From Alphaproteobacteria bacterium (GTDB lineage: Bacteria; Pseudomonadota; Alphaproteobacteria; Micavibrionales; Micavibrionaceae): a stretch of DNA of 64,000 nucleotides. Below, in pieces: positions 33,623 through 43,940 of the stretch. The stretch is taken from assembly GCA_021775915.1 (NCBI GenBank), contig JAJFGW010000016.1, forward strand, positions 1-64,000, given 5' to 3'. Under the pieces are notes generated by a model that was not told the origin of the DNA, searched no databases, and worked only from the letters and a program-made list of their open reading frames with translations. The position numbers were made by a program, and so were the translations under genes. Numbering within the stretch: the stretch's first letter is position 1; the number at the start of each line of letters is the position of its first letter.

Positions 33623-34174
33623 CTAGTTAGTCTCAACTTTTAAGTCTACTTTCTTAAGGGATTTATTCAGACTCTTCATAATTTGGTCGGTAATATCCAT
33701 TTCTTTTTTTGCCAGGATAACGTTCTGCCGCGTAACAACCAGATCATATTCTTCTTTATCGGCCATATCCGCAACAATTTGGACAACCTCTTTACGAATT
33801 ACAGTCAATGCATCGCTCGCCGCTTGTTCAAGAGAGCGCTGCCTTTGTTGCACAAGCTTCCGTGTTTCAAGGATCTGGCCTTCAAATTCCTGACGCTTTT
33901 TTGCAAACTCTTCAGCAGATAACTCAGCCCGCATGTCTATAATTTTCTTTTCCTGATCCAGTAATTCCCGCTCATGTTTAGAAAACTCTTCCTGAAAGGA
34001 TTTACGGTGGGTATCAAGCTGGCCTTGAATGCTTTTGGCTGCCTTGGAATCACTCATAATCTTTTGAATATTAACAACACCGACTTTGGTTTCAGCCTGT
34101 GCCATCCCCGGTAACAGGCAAAGCCCTATAACCGTTATCGATAAAAAGAAAATTCTAAAATACTGCGTATTCAT
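33623..34174 (-). CDS. skp: OmpH/Skp family periplasmic chaperone
   Basis: Signal peptide, VGVVNIQKIMSDSKAAKSIQGQLDTHRK, coiled coil, between lpxD and bamA. Confidence 0.88.
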   Translation of the reverse strand: MNTQYFRIFFLSITVIGLCLLPGMAQAETKVGVVNIQKIMSDSKAAKSIQGQLDTHRKSFQEEFSKHERELLDQEKKIIDMRAELSAEEFAKKRQEFEGQILETRKLVQQRQRSLEQAASDALTVIRKEVVQIVADMADKEEYDLVVTRQNVILAKKEMDITDQIMKSLNKSLKKVDLKVETN

Positions 34175-34221
34175 AATGCCTCACTCAATCTAAATTTTAT
34201 GTCTGAAAGCTGTTTAACAGA

Positions 34222-36513
34222 TTAGAAACGAGTTCCAAAGTTAAATCTAAAGCTTTCTGTCTTATCAAATTCTTCGTCAAGATAAGGAGCCGAGAAGTCA
34301 ACACGGATCGGCCCCAATGGTGACCTCCATGAAATCCCTATACCTGCGGCTGCACGAACGCTGTTTGTATCCTTGATATTAACGCCGGTAGCATCGTCAA
34401 GCTCCCATAGCGACCCAAAATCAGTGAACGTGTGACCTTTGATCCCCATTTCCTCTGGCAAACCAAGTGGGAATGTCAGCTCTGCCGTCCCCCGGTAGAA
34501 ATAATTTCCTCCGAGAGAATCCTCAGTAGCAATATCCCGCGGCCCAACCCCGGCTGGTTCAAACCCTCTCAAGCTGCCCCCTCCAAGAAAGAACCGCTCA
34601 TTAATCTGAATATCATTATCGCCTGTACTCCCAATAGCCCCGGCCTCACCAAGAAGGTTAAGAATCCATTTTTCTGCTACAGGGTAATAATAAGAAGCCC
34701 CCACTTTACCAGAAAGATAGTCAGTATCACCACCCAAACCGGCAAACTCTGTATCAACCCAGCCCATTAGGCCACTTGTAGGAAATAGAGTACTGTTACG
34801 ATCATCGTAGGTAAGGCGTTGGGAAATAGCAGAGCTTACACGTTGCCCCTCCTGATCCAGAATAAAGCGAGATGCCGAAGCACTCACATCTGTAATATCA
34901 TTGCGCTCCAACCGGTAACGCAGAACCTGACGCCATTTATCTGACAACGGGTAGCCAAAACGAAGACCACCCCCTGTACGCCTTTGGTCAAAAGAGCTTT
35001 CGTCCTGAAGGTCGCGCGTAATGTGGAACAGATCAACTCCGGCAGAAAAATCACGGTCGAGGAAATAAGGCTCCGTAAAAGAGAAATTAAACTCGGTGCG
35101 CTCTCCAGCAATTGTTGAAGAAAGCAGCAGGTCTTGCCCCCTACCAAGAAGGTTGCGCTCACGAATAGCGACATCAGCAAGCGGGCCATCGGTTGTTGAA
35201 AAACCGGCACCAATAGATAATTCACCAGTAGATTGCTCCACCACTTCAACATCGAGAACAGTCTTATCAGGAGCACTCCCTTGTAGCGGTGTAACCGTTA
35301 CAGTTTCAAAATACCCTAAATCCCTGGTGTTTTGTTCGGAATGGGCCAGTTTAGAACGATTGAACGGGTCACCCTCAACCAGATCCATTTCCCGCCGCAC
35401 AACCTTATCCAGCGTTCTGACATTCCCGCGAATGTCTATACGTTCAACAAAAACACGGGGGGTTTCATTAATAGCAAAGGTAACATCAATGGTTTGTTCT
35501 TCGCGGTTTCTTTTGATTTCCGGGCGCACACTAACAAAAGCAAACTGTAAGTCACCTAGAGCATCTGTAAATTTATCAATAGATTTTGTGACCTCATCGG
35601 CATCATACCAATCACCCACTTCGAAAGTAACTTGCGGCTTCAGGACAGCGGCATCAAAGTGACGCAGGGCCGAATTAATAGCAATATCCTTAACGCGATA
35701 ACGCTCACCCTCTTCAACTGTAAATGTAATAAAGAAATGGTTGCGGTCATGGGAAAGCTCAGCAACAGCAGACACAAGGCGAAAATCAGCATAGCCCTGT
35801 GAAAGATAAAAACGCCGCAGCAGCTCTTGGTCAAAAGACACCCGATCAGGATCATAACGATCATCTGAGCTCAGGAAACGATACCACCGCGATTCCCTTG
35901 TGCTAACTTCACTACGTAAACGGTCATCATCAAAGTGCCTGTTTCCGATAAAGCGGATCGTTTTTACGTCTGTAACCGCACCTTCGTTAATTTCAAAAAC
36001 CAAATTCACTCGATTCTGATCAAGCTTTATAACTTTTGGCTCAATATTAGCGGAAAAACGGCCATTACGCTGGTAAATCTGATAGAGCCTGTTTACATCA
36101 GCCTGCACTCTGGTCCGGGTAAAGACCTGCCGTGGCCGTAACGAAATCTCGGCCATAAGCTCATCATTTTCAATCTTGGCATTACCTTCAAAGACAATCT
36201 GACTGATAACGGGGTTCTCTACAACGGCGACCTCAAGAACTCTGCCTTTTTGACGCAGCGTCACGTCAGCAAACAATCCGGTAGCGAATAGACTTTTAAG
36301 CGCCTTATCCATTGTCCCCTGATCCATAGGGTCACCAACGCGAACATCCATATAGGTCAAAACCGTCGCCGGCTCGATCCGCTCCACCCCCACGATCTGG
36401 ATTTCCGATACGCGCACCCCGGTCTGAGCATAAGAGAGAGGACTTCCCAGCACACCAAAGGCAGCAAACAATAAGACTGCAAAACAAAGTCTTAATCTCA
36501 ATATTCCGATCAT
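34222..36513 (-). CDS. bamA: Outer membrane assembly factor BamA
   Basis: POTRA repeats then beta-barrel; C-terminal aromatic FRFNFGTRF; FFLGGGSLRGFE. Confidence 0.96.
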   Translation of the reverse strand: MIGILRLRLCFAVLLFAAFGVLGSPLSYAQTGVRVSEIQIVGVERIEPATVLTYMDVRVGDPMDQGTMDKALKSLFATGLFADVTLRQKGRVLEVAVVENPVISQIVFEGNAKIENDELMAEISLRPRQVFTRTRVQADVNRLYQIYQRNGRFSANIEPKVIKLDQNRVNLVFEINEGAVTDVKTIRFIGNRHFDDDRLRSEVSTRESRWYRFLSSDDRYDPDRVSFDQELLRRFYLSQGYADFRLVSAVAELSHDRNHFFITFTVEEGERYRVKDIAINSALRHFDAAVLKPQVTFEVGDWYDADEVTKSIDKFTDALGDLQFAFVSVRPEIKRNREEQTIDVTFAINETPRVFVERIDIRGNVRTLDKVVRREMDLVEGDPFNRSKLAHSEQNTRDLGYFETVTVTPLQGSAPDKTVLDVEVVEQSTGELSIGAGFSTTDGPLADVAIRERNLLGRGQDLLLSSTIAGERTEFNFSFTEPYFLDRDFSAGVDLFHITRDLQDESSFDQRRTGGGLRFGYPLSDKWRQVLRYRLERNDITDVSASASRFILDQEGQRVSSAISQRLTYDDRNSTLFPTSGLMGWVDTEFAGLGGDTDYLSGKVGASYYYPVAEKWILNLLGEAGAIGSTGDNDIQINERFFLGGGSLRGFEPAGVGPRDIATEDSLGGNYFYRGTAELTFPLGLPEEMGIKGHTFTDFGSLWELDDATGVNIKDTNSVRAAAGIGISWRSPLGPIRVDFSAPYLDEEFDKTESFRFNFGTRF

Positions 36514-36559
36514 AACAATCCAGTTTTATTTAATTAGGGGGAACAGACCAATCCATATT

Positions 36560-37951
36560 TCACAGAATGACCTGTATAATGTCATTTAAGTTAGCAAATA
36601 CCATGATTCCAACTAGTATGGCTAGTCCTAAACGAAAGGCGTACTCCTGAATCTGTTCGGAAAGCGGCGAACCTTTGGCTGCCTCTATGAGATAAAAGAA
36701 CAAATGACCACCATCCAGCATCGGAATGGGGAACAAATTAATCAGCCCCAAATTAATGGATAACAATGCCGTAAATGTAATCAGAGCAAAAATACCGGCT
36801 TGTGCCATATCCCCGGCAATAGCGCCAATTCGAATAATTCCGCCAAGTTCTGTAGCACTTCTGGTTCCTGAAACCATTTGCCCCAAAGCCTTGAGTGTAC
36901 TCAGAGTAATATGAGACGTCTCATCCGCAGCCTCAGCAATACTGGCGACAAGGCCGTGCTTTACAAATATCTCGTCTTCACGATCAGAAACATCGAGAAA
37001 TCCATACTCAACACTCTCAGCATCATAAAGCGCTTCATTAAAATCAGCCAAAGGCTGGACGATGATTTCATCAATTTCAGAACCGCGGTCAAGAGCTATT
37101 TTGAATGTTGTGCCTAAGCGATCAACGATAGCCTTATGCAGAGCCACAGGGTCGTCATATTTACGACCATCTATCTCCTTAATAAAGCTTATTTCAATGG
37201 CATTACCGGGGCTAATCAATCCCAAAAGACCGCGCGCATGTTTAAACCCAAAACGGTCTTCATTAATCAAACGCTCCGGTGATGCTATAAGTTCAATAAC
37301 TTCACCATCACGCTTAATTTTAAATTTACGCTCCGTATCCAGCCCGACAAGTACCTCACGGCGGATATCCTCAAAACGCTGCACTTTTGTATTATCTATG
37401 GCAACAATCTCATCATGTGGCTGAAAACCGGCTTTCTCGGCAGCACTGCCGCCAATAATTGCCGAAGCAACAGGAGGTGTTACCGATTGCCCATGAAAGA
37501 AATACAAACCCGCCAGAAGAATAATCGCGAATATGAAGTTAATAGCGGGCCCAGCCAAAACAATAGCAGAGCGCTGTCCCACTGGTTTTGCGAAAAACGC
37601 GCCCTCTTTCTCTTTTTTAGTTAACGGACGGATTTCTTCGCTATCTTTGTCCTTAACATCACTAACATGGCTGGCGCTTGCAGGGTCAGCGTCACCAAAC
37701 ATCTTGACGTAACCACCAAGCGGGATCATGGCAAATTTCCACCGCGTACCGTTTTTGTCCGTAAACCCGAACATTTCTTTACCAAAACCAATAGAGAAGG
37801 CCTCAATACGAACACCGCACATACGGGCAACTATGTAATGCCCCCACTCATGCACAAAAACCAGAATACTAAGAACCAACACAAAAGCGCCGCCATAAAG
37901 CCAAGCATTTCCTGCGATCAACTGTAACCACTCAAAAATAGAACTATTCAT
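36560..37951 (-). CDS. rseP: Site-2 metalloprotease RseP
   Basis: FVHEWGHYIVARMCGVRIEAFSIGFG; PDZ; NLFPIPMLDGGHL. Confidence 0.95.
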   Translation of the reverse strand: MNSSIFEWLQLIAGNAWLYGGAFVLVLSILVFVHEWGHYIVARMCGVRIEAFSIGFGKEMFGFTDKNGTRWKFAMIPLGGYVKMFGDADPASASHVSDVKDKDSEEIRPLTKKEKEGAFFAKPVGQRSAIVLAGPAINFIFAIILLAGLYFFHGQSVTPPVASAIIGGSAAEKAGFQPHDEIVAIDNTKVQRFEDIRREVLVGLDTERKFKIKRDGEVIELIASPERLINEDRFGFKHARGLLGLISPGNAIEISFIKEIDGRKYDDPVALHKAIVDRLGTTFKIALDRGSEIDEIIVQPLADFNEALYDAESVEYGFLDVSDREDEIFVKHGLVASIAEAADETSHITLSTLKALGQMVSGTRSATELGGIIRIGAIAGDMAQAGIFALITFTALLSINLGLINLFPIPMLDGGHLFFYLIEAAKGSPLSEQIQEYAFRLGLAILVGIMVFANLNDIIQVIL

Positions 37952-39141
37952 ACGGCGTGAACCTCTTTCTTCTCTCTATTACCAGCACCACCACTAATGT
38001 AGTGCGATGTTAACTCTCGCACAGTCTCGTCAAACGAAACAATATTTGCAACAGATTTTAATGATTGCTGCTCTGTTTTATCCAGAATGTGCCGCACTGT
38101 ATCTACGATATCCAGAAATCCTATTTGCTTATCAAGGAAAGCCTGTACAGCAATTTCATTCGCAGCGTTAAAAGCCACACAAAAAGCAGGCCCGGAATAC
38201 AAACATTCATAAGCAAGCTTAAGCGCATAAAACTTATTATTATCAACTGGTTCTAACTCTAAATTAATAATCTTATTTAAATCGAGTTTATTGCCGGGTG
38301 TGGCCATTCTGTCCGGCCACCCCAAACAATAAGCAATCGGTGTTTTCATATCCGGCGCACCCATTTGTGCCAATACGGAGCCGTCATTGTACTCCACCAT
38401 CGAATGAATAATTGACTGGGGATGAATTAAAACATCGATATTTTCCGGTTTCATATCAAATAAATAATGGGCCTCAATGACTTCGAGGGCTTTATTCATC
38501 AATGTTGCACTATCCACCGAAATTTTCCGCCCCATCACCCAGTTGGGGTGAGCCACGGCCTGCTCCGGCGTTGCCACCTCCATATCTTTCCTGTCCCAAC
38601 TTCTAAAAGGACCACCGGAAGCGGTTAAAATAATGCGTTCAATCGCCCGGCGCTGCTTCTCATCAAAGACCTGAAACACAGCATTGTGCTCGCTATCCAC
38701 GGGTAATATAGTAACGCTGTGCTTTTGAGCTGCCGCCATCACAAGCGGCCCGGCGGCAACAAGCGGCTCTTTATTTGCCAGCGCAACATTGGCTCCGGCT
38801 TCAATCGCTTTCATAATAGGCTCAAGCCCGGCAAACCCCATAATGGCGGCCATAACCAAGTCACAGGGCATGGATGCCGCCTCCAATAAAGCTTCCCTGC
38901 CTGCGGAAACTTCAACGCCACTGCCGGACAACAATTCTTTTAATGGTTTAAAGGCCGCAGGGTCAGCAATGATGGCCTGACTGGCATTCAGCTCCTTTGC
39001 TTGCTGCGCCAAAAGCTCTGCATTGCTGTGCGCCGTCACGGCTTGCACGTCAAAACACTCGGCCTGCGATAAAATAACCTCAACCGTACTCTGCCCCACA
39101 GAGCCGGTAGAACCCAATATACTGATTTTCTTCACAGACAT
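37948..39141 (-). CDS. dxr: 1-deoxy-D-xylulose 5-phosphate reductoisomerase
   Basis: ISILGSTGSVGQSTVEVI, LPVDSEHNAVFQ, TASGGPF. Confidence 0.96.
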   Translation of the reverse strand: MSVKKISILGSTGSVGQSTVEVILSQAECFDVQAVTAHSNAELLAQQAKELNASQAIIADPAAFKPLKELLSGSGVEVSAGREALLEAASMPCDLVMAAIMGFAGLEPIMKAIEAGANVALANKEPLVAAGPLVMAAAQKHSVTILPVDSEHNAVFQVFDEKQRRAIERIILTASGGPFRSWDRKDMEVATPEQAVAHPNWVMGRKISVDSATLMNKALEVIEAHYLFDMKPENIDVLIHPQSIIHSMVEYNDGSVLAQMGAPDMKTPIAYCLGWPDRMATPGNKLDLNKIINLELEPVDNNKFYALKLAYECLYSGPAFCVAFNAANEIAVQAFLDKQIGFLDIVDTVRHILDKTEQQSLKSVANIVSFDETVRELTSHYISGGAGNREKKEVHAV

Positions 39142-39764
39142 AGTAACAAAACCCCTAGGAACACAGGGGATACAAGCAGAAGAGCATCTATCCTGTCAAG
39201 TATTCCGCCGTGACCGGGGATTAACTGCCCGGTATCTTTGGCCCCTACTCTGCGTTTATAAAAGGAGATAAACAAATCCCCGCCTTGTCCTACAATCCCC
39301 AGAAACAATCCAACAACAAAGACGTAGGGTATCTCTGGCAAATCACCTAAATATTGCAAAATAAACAGGGCCAACCCACAGAAAAACATAGAGCCGCCTA
39401 GCCCTGCCCAGGTCTTGTTGGGGCTAAGGCTTGGCGCCATTTTCGGCCCGCCAATGGTTTTGCCTGTAACATAAGCGCCAATATCACTAGCCCAGACACA
39501 TAAAATAATAGACAGCGCCAGCCACGCCCCTTCGTCAAAGGCAAAGCGTATAAAAATATAAGATGTAAAACAGACAGACAGATAAAAGACCGCAACCAAC
39601 AAATTAAAATAATAATATTTTCCCTGATTAACCAGACCTATAAATTCATAGAGAGAAACAAGAGCGGCAGCCACAATCATCGCTGTAAAAAACCACCCCC
39701 CGAGAATAATCAGAGCCACTACAAAAGGTGCAAGAACAACCCCTGAGATAATGCGCTTTTTCAA
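39132..39764 (-). CDS. cdsA: Phosphatidate cytidylyltransferase
   Basis: SPNKTWAGLGGSMF, GDLFISFYKRRVGAKDTGQLIPGHGGILDRIDALL. Confidence 0.95.
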   Translation of the reverse strand: MKKRIISGVVLAPFVVALIILGGWFFTAMIVAAALVSLYEFIGLVNQGKYYYFNLLVAVFYLSVCFTSYIFIRFAFDEGAWLALSIILCVWASDIGAYVTGKTIGGPKMAPSLSPNKTWAGLGGSMFFCGLALFILQYLGDLPEIPYVFVVGLFLGIVGQGGDLFISFYKRRVGAKDTGQLIPGHGGILDRIDALLLVSPVFLGVLLLCL

Positions 39765-40489
39765 GACTCCCCGCTTATACTTTTCAACGCGCCAAAGCGA
39801 CGGTCACGCTGCCCGTATTCTTCTATGGCGGCGCTCATATCCTCTTTCTGGAAATCAGGCCATAAAGCCTCGGTAAAAACCAGCTCCGCATAAGCGCATT
39901 GCCACAACATAAAATTACTAATCCTCATTTCGCCACTGGTACGGATGAGAATATCAGGGTCAGGAACATCGTCCGTCATCAGGAAAGAGGGTAAATACTC
40001 CTCCGCACAAGCAAAATCAGGGTTTAAACCTTTGTCCTTACACGTTTGCGCCCACCGGCTTGCGGCCTGCAAGATATCATTACGCCCCCCGTAATTCAGG
40101 GCAATAATGACTGTGATCTTATCGTTGTCCGCAGTCAGATTTTCAGCATTTTCAATCAAATCAACAATATCATCAGCAAGCTGAGATCTATCTCCAATAA
40201 CGCGCAGCTTAACATTGTTGCTATGAAGCTCCGCTGTTTGAGAACGCAGGAACATACGCAGCAAACGCATCAGGTCACTGATTTCAGCGGCTGGCCTATT
40301 CCAGTTTTCCGAAGAAAAGCCAAACAAAGTCAAATACTCAACACCCAGCTCACCTGCCGCACGCACGGCCCTTTTGGCAGCTTCGGCCCCTTGCTTATGC
40401 CCCATAGAGCGCGGCAAGCCTCTGGCCTGTGCCCATCGGCCATTGCCATCCATAATAATCGCTATATGTTTAGGGATGCTGTTCTTCAT
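39761..40489 (-). CDS. uppS: Undecaprenyl pyrophosphate synthase
   Basis: HIAIIMDGNGRWAQARGLPRSMGHKQGAEA, DILIRTSGEMRISNFMLWQCAYAEL. Confidence 0.96.
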   Translation of the reverse strand: MKNSIPKHIAIIMDGNGRWAQARGLPRSMGHKQGAEAAKRAVRAAGELGVEYLTLFGFSSENWNRPAAEISDLMRLLRMFLRSQTAELHSNNVKLRVIGDRSQLADDIVDLIENAENLTADNDKITVIIALNYGGRNDILQAASRWAQTCKDKGLNPDFACAEEYLPSFLMTDDVPDPDILIRTSGEMRISNFMLWQCAYAELVFTEALWPDFQKEDMSAAIEEYGQRDRRFGALKSISGES

Positions 40490-40508
40490 TTATCACTTTA
40501 AAAAATAA

Positions 40509-41066
40509 TTATATAGTCATGATATCTTTTTCTTTTTCAGAAAGCTGAGTATCGATTTTTCCTATTAATTCATCAGTCAGCTTCTGAACATCATCAGACA
40601 TACGTTTATGATCGTCTTCAGATATATCACTATCTTTTTCCATCTTCTTCAGCCCGTCCATTCCGTCACGGCGAATATTACGCACTGAAATCCGTGCCGC
40701 TTCCGCATATTTACCGGCTACTTTGGTTAGTTCCTGACGACGTTCTTCATTTAACTCCGGCACAGGCACACGAATAACAGCGCCTTCTGTCTGAGGATTC
40801 AGCCCCAAACCGGATTCACGAATGGCTTTTTCTACGGCCTTCACCGAGCTGGCGTCCCAAACTTGCACCGTCAGCATACGTGGTTCAGGAACATTTACCG
40901 TCCCCACCTGATTAAGCGGCATTTTTGAACCATAAACATCAACCTGCACAGGGTCGAGCATGCCCGCCGAAGCCCTGCCGGTACGCAGACCTGCAAACTC
41001 GTTTTTTAAAACCTCAAAAGCCCCATCCATGCGACGCCTTAAATCGGCCATATCCACTTCAGCCAT
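40509..41066 (-). CDS. frr: Ribosome recycling factor
   Basis: [45 protein letters not shown]. Confidence 0.97.
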   Translation of the reverse strand: MAEVDMADLRRRMDGAFEVLKNEFAGLRTGRASAGMLDPVQVDVYGSKMPLNQVGTVNVPEPRMLTVQVWDASSVKAVEKAIRESGLGLNPQTEGAVIRVPVPELNEERRQELTKVAGKYAEAARISVRNIRRDGMDGLKKMEKDSDISEDDHKRMSDDVQKLTDELIGKIDTQLSEKEKDIMTI

Positions 41067-41071
41067 GGTTT

Positions 41072-41845
41072 TTATTCCTCTTTCCTGTCTGTTACGATTG
41101 TATAATTACCCTCACCGCGAACAACTTTTCCAAAACTTCCTTTATCTTTAATAGAAAAGACAATAATGGGAATATCATTCTCCCGTGCCAGAGATACCGC
41201 GGTTGCATCCATAACCTTAAGGTCTTTGGTTAAAACATCCAAGTAAGTCAGTGTCTCAAAACGCTGCGCGTCCTTTTCTTTTTCAGGGTCAGCCGTATAA
41301 ACACCGTCAACTTTAGTTCCTTTAATTAGCGCATCACAGTCCATTTCCGTAGCGCGAAGGGCCGCCGGAGTGTCCGTTGTAAAGAAGGGGTTGCCACTGC
41401 CCGCAGCAAAAATAACCACGCGGCCTTTTTCTAAATGACGAAGCGCCCTGCGACGAACATAAGGTTCACAAACAGCTTGCATAGGAATAGCCGACTGCAC
41501 ACGGGTTTCTACTTCAATTTTCTCAAGCGCGGATTGCAGTGCCAGAGCGTTCATCACAGTGCCGAGCATACCGATATAGTCAGCCGTCACACGCTCCATT
41601 CCTTTGGCTGCAACGGAGACACCGCGAAAAATGTTACCGGCCCCAACAACGATACAAATCTCTACGCCCATTTCGATTGTCTCTTTTATATCTTGAGCCA
41701 ACCGGTCAATGGTTTCAGGGTCAATACCAAACTCCCGCGGCCCCATAAGAACCTCACCGGACATTTTCAGAAGAACACGTTTATATTGAGGCGCAAGGTT
41801 GGACATAGGCACAATTTTTTCTTTTGTTACTTTACCAGTTTGCAT
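41072..41845 (-). CDS. pyrH: UMP kinase
   Basis: [45 protein letters not shown]; start uncertain (41905, 41845 or 41806). Confidence 0.95.
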   Translation of the reverse strand: MQTGKVTKEKIVPMSNLAPQYKRVLLKMSGEVLMGPREFGIDPETIDRLAQDIKETIEMGVEICIVVGAGNIFRGVSVAAKGMERVTADYIGMLGTVMNALALQSALEKIEVETRVQSAIPMQAVCEPYVRRRALRHLEKGRVVIFAAGSGNPFFTTDTPAALRATEMDCDALIKGTKVDGVYTADPEKEKDAQRFETLTYLDVLTKDLKVMDATAVSLARENDIPIIVFSIKDKGSFGKVVRGEGNYTIVTDRKEE

Positions 41846-41890
41846 GACATTACCACTTTTTGAAGTTATTTGAACTGCCTTAATGTAATG

Positions 41891-41919
41891 ACAGCCGCGC
41901 AGCAAAGCAACGCGGCTGT
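41891..41919 (-). other. Strong tsf-pyrH intergenic hairpin
   Basis: Perfect 9-bp arms ACAGCCGCG...CGCGGCTGT, 11-nt loop, no clear downstream U-tract. Confidence 0.6.
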
Positions 41920-41941
41920 ATGCGTTTTCAGTAAATACTTA

Positions 41942-42865
41942 CTAACCGTTCGCTGCTTTAGCAACTTCGGCAGCAAAATCTTCTTCTTCCTTCTCGATCC
42001 CTTCGCCAAGTTGAAAGCGAGCAAAGCCGGTTAATTTAACCGGGCTGCCAATATCACCTGTGGCATCTTCGAGCAATTTAGAAATCTTAGTTTCATTATC
42101 AATCACAAAGATTTGCTCAAGAAGGCAGATTTCTTCATAGAATTTACGCAAACGGCCATCAACCATCTTCTGCGCAATGTCATCTGGTTTACCTTCAGCT
42201 TTCGCTTGCTCCAGCAAAAAGTCTCTTTCTGTCTCCAGAGCGCCGGCATCAACGGATTCTTTATCAAGGTATTTTGGGAACGCTGCGGCCACATGCATGG
42301 CTATTTGCTTACCAAGAGCCTGAAGCTTAGCCTGATCGCCTTCTGATTCCAGCCCGACAAGAACACCTATCTTACCAAGATTATCACCAAGAGCATTGTG
42401 CATATAACCAACAACAGCTCCTGACTTAACTTCCAGAATAGCGCTACGACGCAAGCTCATGTTCTCGCCAATCGTCCCGACAAGGTCGGTCAGAGTATCC
42501 TTAACGCTTTTACCACCTTCAAATTCAGCAGCACCAAGAGTTTCTGCATCAGTGCCACTTTTAAGGGCAATTCCTGAAGTCTTTGTAACAAAGCCCTGAA
42601 ACTGTTCATTCCGCGCAACAAAGTCTGTTTCGGAATTAACCTCAATAACAGCACCTTTATTACCATCAATAGCGATAGCAACAAGCCCCTCAGCCGCAGT
42701 CCGGCTAGATTTTTTTTCTGCTTTGGACATGCCCTTTTTACGCAAAAGGTCAACAGCAGCATCCATATCGCCACCAGCTTCAACCAAAGCACCTTTAGAA
42801 TCCATCATTCCGGCGCCTGTTTTTTCACGAAGCTCTTTAATCATTGCTGTCGTAATATCAGCCAT
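41942..42865 (-). CDS. tsf: Elongation factor Ts
   Basis: [47 protein letters not shown]. Confidence 0.97.
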   Translation of the reverse strand: MADITTAMIKELREKTGAGMMDSKGALVEAGGDMDAAVDLLRKKGMSKAEKKSSRTAAEGLVAIAIDGNKGAVIEVNSETDFVARNEQFQGFVTKTSGIALKSGTDAETLGAAEFEGGKSVKDTLTDLVGTIGENMSLRRSAILEVKSGAVVGYMHNALGDNLGKIGVLVGLESEGDQAKLQALGKQIAMHVAAAFPKYLDKESVDAGALETERDFLLEQAKAEGKPDDIAQKMVDGRLRKFYEEICLLEQIFVIDNETKISKLLEDATGDIGSPVKLTGFARFQLGEGIEKEEEDFAAEVAKAANG

Positions 42866-42892
42866 ATTCTCTATCCTTGTTATTGTTATGGG

Positions 42893-43762
42893 TTAAGCCT
42901 GAGCCGCTTTTTTAACAGTCTCCGCCTTGTCGTCTACAGGCTTTCCCTCAGACTTTTTTTCAGCAATCTCCTTGCCATCCTCTTTAACTGCTTTTTCCTT
43001 AGACTTGGGTGCTTTGCCTTTGGCAGGAAGCCCTTCTTTAGGATTCTTAGCACTACCCGCATCCTTTCCAGCAGAATCCATCTCAGCCTGCAGCCCATCC
43101 AGAACAGAATCTGCAACTAAATTGCAATAAAGCTCAATCGCACGGAAAGAATCATCATTACCTGGAATAGGGAAATCAATGCCCTCTGGGTTAGAATTGG
43201 TATCAATCACACCAAATACTGGAATACCAAGCTTATTGGCTTCCGCAACAGCGATATCTTCTTTATTCGTATCAACAATAAAAAGCGCATCGGGAACGCC
43301 GCCCATCTCCTTAATACCACCAATAGATAGCTCCAGCTTATCTCTCTCACGGCTCATCATCAGAAGTTCTTTTTTGGTATGAGCACTGGTATCGCCGGCA
43401 AAAAGAGTTTCAAGCTCACGCAAGCGGTTAATAGACTTGGATATAGTTTTCCAGTTGGTCATCATACCACCGAGCCAACGATGATTGACGTAGTACTGAC
43501 CGGAGCGTTTAGCAGATTCTTTGATTTTTTCCTGCGCGGAGCGCTTCGTTCCAACAAACAGAACGCGGCCGCCATTTGAAACAATATCGCGTATCCCTTT
43601 AAGAGCAGCGTCAAACATCGGCACTGTTTGTTGTAAATCAATAATATGAACCCCGTTCCGCACACCAAAGATGTACTGCTTCATTTTAGGGTCCCAACGA
43701 CGGGTATGGTGTCCGAAATGAACACCAGCTTCAAGAAGTTCGCGCATAGTAAAAGTGGGCAT
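42893..43762 (-). CDS. rpsB: 30S ribosomal protein S2 with extended acidic/lysine-rich C-terminus
   Basis: [27 protein letters not shown]; start at second ATG (ORF track 43768); about 60-residue low-complexity C-terminal tail. Confidence 0.95.
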   Translation of the reverse strand: MPTFTMRELLEAGVHFGHHTRRWDPKMKQYIFGVRNGVHIIDLQQTVPMFDAALKGIRDIVSNGGRVLFVGTKRSAQEKIKESAKRSGQYYVNHRWLGGMMTNWKTISKSINRLRELETLFAGDTSAHTKKELLMMSRERDKLELSIGGIKEMGGVPDALFIVDTNKEDIAVAEANKLGIPVFGVIDTNSNPEGIDFPIPGNDDSFRAIELYCNLVADSVLDGLQAEMDSAGKDAGSAKNPKEGLPAKGKAPKSKEKAVKEDGKEIAEKKSEGKPVDDKAETVKKAAQA

Positions 43763-43796
43763 AGTCATGATAATATTCCTTTTCCGGTTATGCCTC

Positions 43797-43870
43797 TGCG
43801 GAAAGTGGTTCTTTCACCTGAAAGAACACCGGATGGCTGTCATACATATAGGTAATCTGCCGTTTCCGCA
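43797..43870 (-). promoter_or_regulatory. Structured rpsB 5' leader
   Basis: Outer arms TGCGGAAA (43797..43804)/TTTCCGCA (43863..43870) enclose inner hairpin GTTCTTTCA-cc-TGAAAGAAC (43808..43827). Confidence 0.55.
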
Positions 43871-43940
43871 TGTGTTTTTAGTTGCAGGATTTTTACAGGG
43901 CTATCGCGGGTTTTGCAAGCTTTTTATTAGGTTTAAAGCC

